The notes beneath the pieces were generated by a model. That model made no database searches. It saw only the letters and a list, made by a program, of their open reading frames with translations, and was not told where the DNA came from. From Neobacillus cucumis (GTDB lineage Bacteria > Bacillota > Bacilli > Bacillales_B > DSM-18226), in the NCBI RefSeq assembly GCF_016107705.1, contig NZ_JAEHGC010000028.1, forward strand, positions 1 to 30,839: a stretch of DNA of 30,839 bases, given 5' to 3'. Below are positions 25,171 through 30,839 of this stretch, piece by piece (position 1 is the first letter of the stretch; each line of letters opens with the position of its first letter). Position numbers and translations under genes: made by a program.

Positions 25171-25215
25171 GGTTCATTTTTTGCAAACAGATTAAGTTGA
25201 TGTGACATTTGAACC
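25171..25215 (-). terminator. weak terminator-like hairpin upstream of the YARHG gene (after MFS side)
   Basis: GGTTCA (25171-25176) and TGAACC (25210-25215) form a 6-bp stem around a long 33-base loop, followed on the minus strand by CTCTTTTTG. It lies between the MFS stop codon and the YARHG start. The long loop makes it doubtful. Confidence 0.3.
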
Positions 25216-25239
25216 AACTCCAATCCCATTTCTCCCCCA

Positions 25240-26436
25240 TTATTGTTTTTCCATCCTAAATTCATGACGTTTAAATTTTAGCATCGCTACAATCCCTAGA
25301 ATCGGTCCGATCGCTAATAGGGAAAAGACCCATTCCCAACCTACAAACCTCTGAATAATCGGAATGAGATTGATAGAAAAAATAGTAATTAAAAATCCAA
25401 TACACATTTGAAACGTAAGGGCCGTCCCTACATACTCTACTTCGGCCACTTCCGAAACGGCCGCTGAAAATTGTGCGGAATCTGCAATCACGGACATCCC
25501 CCAAATAATCGATAGAATAAAGGTTAGCCAAATAAACCCACCATATGTAAACCCAATTAGAATGGAGCAGATTGCACTGATTGACATGGATACAATCGTT
25601 AGATTTGACCTTCCGATCTTATCAGATATCAGTCCACCTAAAACAGAACCCATTCCACCTGCAATACCGATTGAAAGAAAGGAGGACAATGAAATAACCC
25701 AGTCCGAAACTTCTGGGGAATAACTTTTAAAACTGGCAGCCAAAAAAGTGGGAAGCCATGTCCACATCGCATACAATTCCCACATGTGTCCAAAATAACC
25801 ATAGTTTGCGAACATGACTGGTTTATTCGTTACTACCTTTTTGATTAATTTAAAAGAGAAAGGCACTTTCTTCGATTCTGCTGGTGCATCCTCTAAAATC
25901 CACTGGACCATGATGGCTGCTAATAAGGACAATATCGAACTACAAATAATTACTATACGCCAGTTTAACGAAGAAAAAAACATCACGACAAAATGGGGTA
26001 ACGATGACCCCAGGGTTAAAGCGGCAATTAAGATCCCAATGGCGAGCCCGCGTTTTTGGGGGAACCACTGTGATAATATTTTTACAGCAATTGGGTAAAC
26101 ACCGGCTAGAGTGGCTCCCGTTAGGATCCTAAGGAAAATACCAATTAAAGCATGATCAGCTAGAATTAACAACCCATTCAATAGGGAGCCGAGAAGGGCC
26201 GAAATCGCAAAAATGGCTCGAGGATTAAAACGATCCGCGATACCAAAATACGAACTAAATAAGGCTCCTATTACAAAACCGATGGGTACAGCCGCAGATA
26301 ACCATGCTTCTGAACTCTCCTTAAGGTTCCAAATGTCCATGAGTTCAGGTGCAATCACGGAAGCGCTAAACCACAGGCTTAATGCAAATAATTCTGACAA
26401 TCCAATCCAAAGTAAAGCTCTCCAAGAACCGCGCAT
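25240..26436 (-). CDS. major facilitator superfamily transporter
   Basis: The 398-residue protein has about 12 predicted membrane helices and an MFS-type internal repeat. The loop between helices 2 and 3 reads GIADRFNPRAI, and the matching loop after helix 8 reads GGLISDKIGRSNL, both typical A-type motifs. A gate-like segment WLPTFLAASFK lies in the second half. It moves a small molecule across the cytoplasmic membrane; the substrate cannot be told. The ATG follows GGAGGG. It stands alone. A weak promoter (TTGTGC-17-TAGAAT) lies at 26458-26486, and a 22-bp palindrome lies about 25 bp further upstream, so a repressor or activator of the TetR type may control it. Confidence 0.85.
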   Translation of the reverse strand: MRGSWRALLWIGLSELFALSLWFSASVIAPELMDIWNLKESSEAWLSAAVPIGFVIGALFSSYFGIADRFNPRAIFAISALLGSLLNGLLILADHALIGIFLRILTGATLAGVYPIAVKILSQWFPQKRGLAIGILIAALTLGSSLPHFVVMFFSSLNWRIVIICSSILSLLAAIMVQWILEDAPAESKKVPFSFKLIKKVVTNKPVMFANYGYFGHMWELYAMWTWLPTFLAASFKSYSPEVSDWVISLSSFLSIGIAGGMGSVLGGLISDKIGRSNLTIVSMSISAICSILIGFTYGGFIWLTFILSIIWGMSVIADSAQFSAAVSEVAEVEYVGTALTFQMCIGFLITIFSINLIPIIQRFVGWEWVFSLLAIGPILGIVAMLKFKRHEFRMEKQ

Positions 26437-26457
26437 TTCTAGTTGCCCTCCAATCTT

Positions 26458-26486
26458 ATTCTATTTTACTAAATGTGGACGCACAA
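26458..26486 (-). promoter_or_regulatory. candidate sigma-A promoter of the MFS gene
   Basis: On the minus strand TTGTGC (26481-26486) and TAGAAT (26458-26463) are 17 bp apart. The start would leave a leader of only about 15 bases, so the ribosome-binding site lies right at the 5' end. Confidence 0.4.
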
Positions 26487-26511
26487 AACGACAAACTTTG
26501 ACGGTTTCCTA

Positions 26512-26533
26512 TTTAATCAAACGTTTGATTAAA
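26512..26533. promoter_or_regulatory. perfect 22-bp palindrome upstream of the MFS gene
   Basis: The core TAATCAAACGTTTGATTA is flanked by TT and AA, so all 22 bases are a perfect palindrome. It resembles a TetR-family operator in length and symmetry. It lies about 76 bp upstream of the MFS ATG. A second, imperfect copy lies at 26687. Confidence 0.6.
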
Positions 26534-26686
26534 ACCGCCTCAAAGCCTTTTGGAAAACGAACATGTTCTAGTTTCCGGGGAAATTTTTTGTCGATATAAT
26601 CGTTCCGTTTCTCCCTGTTAATCTCCCAAACTATCAAAAACTAGCATATTCCCGCATATTTAGACCAGTTCTTACAAACCAGTCTA

Positions 26687-26706
26687 CTAATCAAACGTTT
26701 AATTAG
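26687..26706. promoter_or_regulatory. near-perfect second copy of the palindrome
   Basis: CTAATCAAACGTTTAATTAG differs from perfect symmetry at one pair. It shares the core AATCAAACGTTT with the copy at 26512 and lies 175 bp away, closer to the GIY-YIG gene. Confidence 0.55.
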
Positions 26707-26800
26707 AATCCGGAAATAGATTGGTAAATAAGGATTTCCCGCCTCACTTTGGTAAAAACATTGTCAAAATGCGTAGAAAGGGTTCCTCCTCATTAAAATT

Positions 26801-26870
26801 GTTGATATAATCCAAAAAGTGTTGATATAATCTTAATTTGTGTTGATATCCCTCAAAAATGTGTTGATAT
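26801..26870 (+). repeat. array of four GTTGATAT units at 20-21 bp spacing
   Basis: GTTGATAT begins at 26801, 26821, 26842 and 26863, so steps are 20, 21 and 21 bp, close to two helical turns. Copies are usually preceded by a TG or GT and A-rich spacers; the first two also share a following AATC. A related GTCGATAT lies at 26590. The 543-bp gap 26437-26988 holds this array, the two palindromes and the weak MFS promoter, but no ORF with a ribosome-binding site that I could find. Confidence 0.6.
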
Positions 26871-26988
26871 TCGACAAAAGAAGCAGTTAAACTCGGCAAC
26901 AACCCCCAAAACTTGAAAATATCTGCTACCTAATGTATTTTGAAGAGAGCTAAAATTACGTTTTACCTCAGAATAGGAAGTGAAGTTT

Positions 26989-27363
26989 ATGATAAAAATT
27001 GAAATACCCAATCCTGATGTAGTACTAACGAAACAAAAACAGTTAGGTGAAAAAGTAGAAGCCGTGATTAGCAGTGAATATGGTTTTACCGACTATCATC
27101 GAATTCCTCGTGATAAAGGCGGAATCATCTTGCTTTTAAACGCAGAAGATGAACTGCTATATGTCGGCAAAGCACGGAAGCTGCGTCCAAGAGTAAAGAA
27201 GCATTTTGAGGATACCGTTTCCCCGATAAAATTACACCGCGATGAAGTGTATAAAATTGCCGTTTGCATCGTCGAAGATCCGACAGAAAGAGAAATTTAC
27301 GAAACCTACATCATCAACAAGCAGCACGCCAAATACAATATTGACAAAGTATTTTATAAATAA
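26989..27363 (+). CDS. stand-alone GIY-YIG nuclease-domain protein
   Basis: The 124-residue protein carries a GIY-YIG fold related to the UvrC N-terminus. GIILLLNAEDELLYVGKARK fits the strand pair and the YVG of the motif, RPRVKKHF supplies the conserved Arg region, and EREIYETYIINKQHAKYN supplies the Glu and the late Asn. It lacks the HhH and other domains of UvrC. The ATG at 26989 is preferred to a GTG at 26980, because AGGAAG lies at better spacing. Family members may cut DNA; whether this one does is unknown. It is monocistronic with a strong terminator. Confidence 0.75.
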   Translation: MIKIEIPNPDVVLTKQKQLGEKVEAVISSEYGFTDYHRIPRDKGGIILLLNAEDELLYVGKARKLRPRVKKHFEDTVSPIKLHRDEVYKIAVCIVEDPTEREIYETYIINKQHAKYNIDKVFYK

Positions 27364-27378
27364 ATTCCGTCCACATCA

Positions 27379-27413
27379 AATCACCTTGCACCATAAGTGC
27401 AAGGTGATTTTCC
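27379..27413 (+). terminator. terminator of the GIY-YIG gene
   Basis: AATCACCTTGCAC pairs perfectly with GTGCAAGGTGATT around a 5-base loop, followed by TTTCCTT. It also ends transcription from the right only weakly, lacking a matching T-run on the other strand. Confidence 0.85.
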
Positions 27414-27439
27414 TTATAATAGGTGGATCTCCAACTAGA

Positions 27440-28153
27440 TCAGTACGAAGATTGTCGATTGTTGCTGAGATTACCAGCGTTTAAATGATTGCATTCTTTT
27501 ACAGATTTAACTGCATGTCCGTTATCATCTGTACACCAGGATTGGGATTGGAAGGCTAAAAAAATCCCTGCCCATCGATTCTCTTCGGTAAAATGAATAA
27601 GGATCCCACCGTCTTGCCAGATTCCATCATCATTTTTCCATCGACCCACATTCCCCTGATTCATATGAATATCATGGATCCCGTTACCAGGTAAAAAGTG
27701 AAAATATTGATCCGGATGATCCTCTTCCGGCCCCCATCTCTCACCATAAGCATAGAGAGTTGCATTTTTCTCCATGGCTTCCTTGATATAGTACTCTACT
27801 TTTTCTTTTAAATCATTATTGAGACCGGGTTTAAAAGGCGGAAGGGCAACCATTTCCTTGGGATCGAATAATCCCCCGCGAATATAGTCGAGGGCAATTT
27901 CCTGATTGTCGTTCGTGATGGGAATAAATCCAGAAGGGAGTGATGGCAATTTTGTGATTTGTGCGGAGTTAAAATTCTCGCTGACATAGTAAAGAACTTC
28001 CGAGGGGCGCGTTCCTGATTGAATGTTAACCGCGATTCGATAATTCGTCTCTTGGTCATCTTTAAGATGAATTTCAAAATGAGGGTTTCCGGAGCGACCG
28101 ATGGCAGTATTCACAACTTTTCCTTTTAAAACGGTATAATTTCGTAAAGGCAT
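27440..28153 (-). CDS. yukJ: DUF2278 (YukJ-like) protein
   Basis: The 237-residue protein matches the YukJ/DUF2278 pattern. The start MPLRNYTVLKGKVV leads to a strand-rich first domain, then LYAYGERWGPE, then GNGIHDIHMNQGN, which is the most recognisable family motif. A short acidic/polar end with QDGGILIHF and WAGIFLAFQSQSW follows. The ATG follows AGAGGAGG. No signal peptide or membrane helix is seen. In B. subtilis yukJ sits near the type VII secretion genes, but no such genes are here, so no function is proposed. The last 25 residues are Asn/Ser-rich and may be disordered. Confidence 0.8.
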   Translation of the reverse strand: MPLRNYTVLKGKVVNTAIGRSGNPHFEIHLKDDQETNYRIAVNIQSGTRPSEVLYYVSENFNSAQITKLPSLPSGFIPITNDNQEIALDYIRGGLFDPKEMVALPPFKPGLNNDLKEKVEYYIKEAMEKNATLYAYGERWGPEEDHPDQYFHFLPGNGIHDIHMNQGNVGRWKNDDGIWQDGGILIHFTEENRWAGIFLAFQSQSWCTDDNGHAVKSVKECNHLNAGNLSNNRQSSY

Positions 28154-28271
28154 TGGCAGATCCTCCTCTAGTAAATTTACTTACTTGATTCTATTTTAGG
28201 TCATACTCTTTTTCCTCACCACATTCTATTTCCTTATTTTTCTATTACAGGGTTCATACTTTTAGATTAAA

Positions 28272-28403
28272 TTACCGTTCCACGCCTAATTCAGCAGTCC
28301 ATTCCGATTGAATATCCGTGTACATATAATTTTTTAAAAAAACAGCCTGTAAATGACCATCTATCAATTGTATAGTTACGTTAAGACTTTTAAAGGAGTG
28401 TTC
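28272..28403 (-). other. 43-codon open frame, possible gene remnant
   Basis: Between yukJ and the DUF2164 gene the minus strand is open from 28403 to a TAA at 28272-28274. The predicted peptide includes QLIDGHLQAVFLKNY and TDIQSEWTAELGVER, which reads like real protein. It has no ATG near the 5' end, only TTG at 28367, and no ribosome-binding site. It overlaps the upstream region of the DUF2164 gene. It may be chance or the tail of a decayed gene. Confidence 0.2.
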
Positions 28404-28407
28404 TCAA

Positions 28408-28653
28408 ATGTTTATGAAATTAAAAAAAGAGCACCAAGAATTAATGATTTCCGAGATTCAATATTTCTTTTCTCAAGAAAGAGATGAAGATATCACTGAA
28501 TTTGCTGCAGAAAGAGTATTAGATTTCGTTAAGGAGAAGCTCGCTCCTCACTTTTATAACGCCGCAGTCTTAGATGTTAGACATGTGGTTGAACAGCAGT
28601 TTTCCTCTCTTGAAGATGAAATCTTAACACTGGAACGACCGATCAAAAGATGA
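28408..28653 (+). CDS. DUF2164 small protein
   Basis: The 81-residue protein is helical and charged. It has the DUF2164 pattern: LKKEHQELMISEIQYFFSQE at the start, then AAERVLDFVKEKLAPHFYN, then an amphipathic helix with VEQQFSSLEDEI. The FYN motif is the most typical part. No function is known for the family. The ATG follows AAAGGAG at good spacing. It is monocistronic and ends in a bidirectional hairpin shared with the convergent PhzF-family gene. Confidence 0.8.
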   Translation: MFMKLKKEHQELMISEIQYFFSQERDEDITEFAAERVLDFVKEKLAPHFYNAAVLDVRHVVEQQFSSLEDEILTLERPIKR

Positions 28654-28657
28654 TGAT

Positions 28658-28687
28658 AAAGAGTGGAAAAATGATTTTCCACTCTTT
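28658..28687. terminator. bidirectional terminator between DUF2164 and PhzF-family genes
   Basis: AAAGAGTGGAAAA pairs perfectly with TTTTCCACTCTTT around a 4-base loop. T-rich arms on either strand suit both convergent genes. Confidence 0.75.
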
Positions 28688-28713
28688 GTACGGTTGATCA
28701 TCCAAAACAACGA

Positions 28714-29595
28714 CTACACCAACCATTCACCCTGAGCGATTTTTTCTACCCTGCCACCTACAGAAACACTAATTTCCCCTTCAGCATCACTTGCCTTTAA
28801 AAACAATAAAGAAGGCCGATTCATTTCATATCCTTGTTCGACGCGCAGATCAATTTCATTTTTTTCAAAAAATCGGTACTTTAATAAGTACCCGGCTAAG
28901 CAGCCGTTTGAGCTTCCCGTAGCCGCATCCTCAGGAATCCCATAATAATCTCCAAAATCACGAACATTCACATCATTTTCAGAATGATAGGATTCAGGTG
29001 AAAAAACCAGGACCGCTTTTGCATCCGTATGTTCAATTAGCTCAAAGTATTTTTCTTTGTTAATCTTTACTTTTTTAACAGCATCTAAAGAGGTTAAAGG
29101 TACTATGATCACTGGGAGACCCGTGGAAACCTCCTGGATAGGATATTTTGTATTTATGTATTCTTTATCAATATTTAAAACTTCAGCAACTTTATCAGCT
29201 TCTAAAACTTGACCGAAAGTTGGTTCATTTTGCTTCATCCAAATCACTTCTTCCTGAAGGCCGAAGGAAACGGGGATCTGACCAGCTTTAAAATTCAACA
29301 TAAGTTTGTCCGTAGGTTCTGCTAGAATATCATTCTTAATAATATACGCCGTACCCAATGTCGGATGGCCTGCGAAAGGAACTTCTTCATTCGGTGTAAA
29401 AATCCGAACATCATATCCCCCGTTATTTTTCACATTAGATAAAATAAAAGTCGTTTCAGAATAATTCACTTCCTTGGCGATTTGCTGCATCTCCTCACCC
29501 GATAAATTCCCAGCATTCTTAAAAACAGCAAGCTGATTTCCTGTATATTTCCCTTGTGAAAAAACATCCACAATTGAATAATTAATTTTCTTCAA
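28714..29595 (-). CDS. PhzF-family isomerase/epimerase-like protein
   Basis: The 293-residue protein has the PhzF/YddE fold signatures: a start like YSIVDVFSQGKYTGNQLAVF, the catalytic Glu47 in NYSETTF, NEEVPFAGHPTLGTA, and late GSSNGCLAGYLL with RVEQGYEMNRPS. The family shifts double bonds or epimerises small acids; in PhzF itself it acts on a phenazine precursor. No other phenazine genes are here, so the substrate is unknown. The start is TTG at 29595 with GAAGGAG upstream; no ATG fits. It is convergent with the DUF2164 gene. The length is normal for the family. Confidence 0.87.
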   Translation of the reverse strand: MKKINYSIVDVFSQGKYTGNQLAVFKNAGNLSGEEMQQIAKEVNYSETTFILSNVKNNGGYDVRIFTPNEEVPFAGHPTLGTAYIIKNDILAEPTDKLMLNFKAGQIPVSFGLQEEVIWMKQNEPTFGQVLEADKVAEVLNIDKEYINTKYPIQEVSTGLPVIIVPLTSLDAVKKVKINKEKYFELIEHTDAKAVLVFSPESYHSENDVNVRDFGDYYGIPEDAATGSSNGCLAGYLLKYRFFEKNEIDLRVEQGYEMNRPSLLFLKASDAEGEISVSVGGRVEKIAQGEWLV

Positions 29596-29801
29596 TTTCG
29601 CTTCACTCCTTCATTAGTAGTGCGTTACTTAGAAACTCATTAATCCCCGCGTTAATCTTACTAGCATATGAGTTTTTCCGAAGCTTGAATTGATATAGAT
29701 TCTTTCAACCTCCAAACTTTAATAATTGAAGATAATTTTCATAGTGTTGAGAAAGTTTTCTTTTTCCTTCCGGGCTTTCCGATAGAACACCTCCGTTTTA
29801 C

Positions 29802-30593
29802 TCAATAGGTATACATCATCCAAAACCCAATATCCTCAAAGCCAATCCGCTTATAAATCGCTCCCGCTTCTGGGTTATCGTAGAACAAACAAAGTTCTTT
29901 TCCTTCGCTTAAAAGTTGGCTGCATAGCTTAAGCATACACTTGGTTGCATATCCTTTTTTCTTATAGTCTTCTAACGTTGCGACCCCTACAACCATTGCG
30001 GACAATGAATTTTCTGCAGCTGTTGATGCAGTGGAGACCATTTTTCCATCGTCTTCTAGAAAAAATGACCGGGAACTGCCGTCTTTCAATTCACGAATTT
30101 TTCTATCCACCGTGATAGTTGAATTGCAAAACTCTGGAATAGAGGTTAATAATAAAACAAGATCCGCTGCATCCGTGGGAGTTGCTTGTTGAACATTTGC
30201 AAAATCAATATTCATAGTATCAACATTCAATTTGGTGCACTTAGCATAATAGGTTTGTCTTTTCCTTTTATATGGTTGAGGCAAGTAAGGCTCCATTTGT
30301 TCTGTGATTTCCTTAAGTCCAGACATCATCTTAAAAGCAGGATCCTTAGACATGATCTCGGCAAATCCTCTGGCATTAAAAGCTGCTGTCGAAAATGGTA
30401 TATAGTTTTCCTCATACTTTAACAAGACAGCAATCAATTCTCCGCTATCATTAAACTCTCCCCAAAGCTTTTGAAACTCTTGTTCGTACCCATATGCTTC
30501 AATGTCACCAATAATAAATAAGTTTTCCGCAGGCCTAGCCTTTAGGAAATTAAGACAAACGTTATGATCATTTTTATTTAGCCTTCTAATCAT
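29802..30593 (-). CDS. GNAT-family N-acetyltransferase
   Basis: The 263-residue protein has a C-terminal GNAT domain (about 125-260). The acetyl-CoA loop is seen as VVGVATLEDYKKKGYATKCM (a relaxed Q/R-x-x-G-x-G/A), followed by LCLFYDNPEAGAIYKRIGFEDIG, typical of the last strands. The first half (about 1-120, SLKARPAENLFIIGD-like region) is another helix-strand unit, possibly a degenerate GNAT half. It would acetylate an amine of unknown identity. The start at 30593 follows GGAGGAG; an in-frame start at 30629 lacks a ribosome-binding site. It stands alone. Confidence 0.82.
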   Translation of the reverse strand: MIRRLNKNDHNVCLNFLKARPAENLFIIGDIEAYGYEQEFQKLWGEFNDSGELIAVLLKYEENYIPFSTAAFNARGFAEIMSKDPAFKMMSGLKEITEQMEPYLPQPYKRKRQTYYAKCTKLNVDTMNIDFANVQQATPTDAADLVLLLTSIPEFCNSTITVDRKIRELKDGSSRSFFLEDDGKMVSTASTAAENSLSAMVVGVATLEDYKKKGYATKCMLKLCSQLLSEGKELCLFYDNPEAGAIYKRIGFEDIGFWMMYTY

Positions 30594-30712
30594 AGTACTC
30601 CTCCTTCCAATTGCAATTTTAACCTTCATTATGACGAAAAAAATAGCTTCACAAATACTTTATCAATTCAGTTTTCTCTCCTAATTCTATTATAAATAGT
30701 GTGCAGTAACCT

Positions 30713-30747
30713 AAAAAGCCGTAACCAATCAAGGTTACGGCTTTTTT
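30713..30747. terminator. bidirectional terminator near the right edge
   Basis: AAAAAGCCGTAACC pairs perfectly with GGTTACGGCTTTTT around a 6-base loop, with A/T runs on both sides. Since the GNAT gene begins to its left and points away, it most likely ends a leftward gene lying to the right. Confidence 0.8.
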
Positions 30748-30839
30748 AAAGTTATCTTTTTAATTTTAGTAGAGGCGTTTCCTCAGGCTCCCGAGCCACA
30801 AAAAAAATCTATATCAACAGTAGTTATATCCTACTGGGG
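30748..30839 (-). other. right-edge segment; possible end of a leftward frame
   Basis: The minus strand contains a short frame from GTG to TAA at the terminator side (VAREPEETPLLKLKR). It is only 15 codons and is closed upstream by TAG, so it is not a gene by itself. It could be the frame-shifted end of a gene outside the window or a common intergenic sequence. Confidence 0.2.

Noticed and set aside
26801..26870. CRISPR array
   Set aside because: Repeat units are only about 8 bp with 12-13 bp spacers, and there are no cas genes.

Overview
The window looks like a chromosomal stretch of a low-to-moderate GC Bacillaceae (Bacillus/Neobacillus-like). The evidence is strong AGGAGG ribosome-binding sites, sigma-A promoters with 17-bp spacers, CcpA-type cre boxes, a B. 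subtilis-like FtsZ and PycA, a YocH-like LysM-3D wall protein, and a LutABC/LutR/LutP lactate module. No phage, transposase, CRISPR array, tRNA or complete rRNA gene was seen. Reading was by eye, so family names rest on motifs and remembered relatives, not on searches.

Layout. Positions 1-240 hold, on the minus strand, three tandem sigma-A promoters and a leader motif typical of a Bacillus rRNA operon, whose 16S gene would lie left of the window. Then come a small secreted protein (389-706), a YocH-like LysM-3D protein (1076-1906) and an eroded ABC-transporter remnant (2030-2284). Next is an amine-degradation locus: a secreted copper amine oxidase and an aldehyde dehydrogenase on the minus strand, with a divergent LuxR-type regulator. 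An isolated ftsZ (7066-8355) follows, outside any division cluster and with five 11-residue repeats in its linker. At 8784-14018 an M20 amidohydrolase, a DUF3311 protein and a sodium:solute symporter lie divergent to a GAF-PucR-type regulator. At 14156-19984 is the lactate module lutABC, lutR and lutP, followed by pyruvate carboxylase (20094-23543). A coupled pair (zinc-ribbon/YARHG membrane protein and Ami_3 amidase), an MFS transporter, and a 543-bp gap with two palindromes and a phased repeat array come next. The right end carries a GIY-YIG protein, a DUF2278/YukJ protein, a DUF2164 protein, a PhzF-family protein and a GNAT acetyltransferase.

How the genes work together. The middle of the window is largely carbon-source catabolism in three divergent regulator/operon units: amines to acids, N-acyl substrates taken up and hydrolysed, and lactate to pyruvate to oxaloacetate. 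Each unit has a cre-like box, which suggests shared catabolite repression. The lactate unit carries two copies of one palindrome, one at lutA and one at lutP, which fits a single LutR regulon. The most unusual items are the isolated ftsZ with its repetitive Tyr/Arg/Glu-rich linker, the phased GTTGATAT array, the orphan palindromes, and the YARHG-amidase pair. I did not find a clearly new defence or mobile system.
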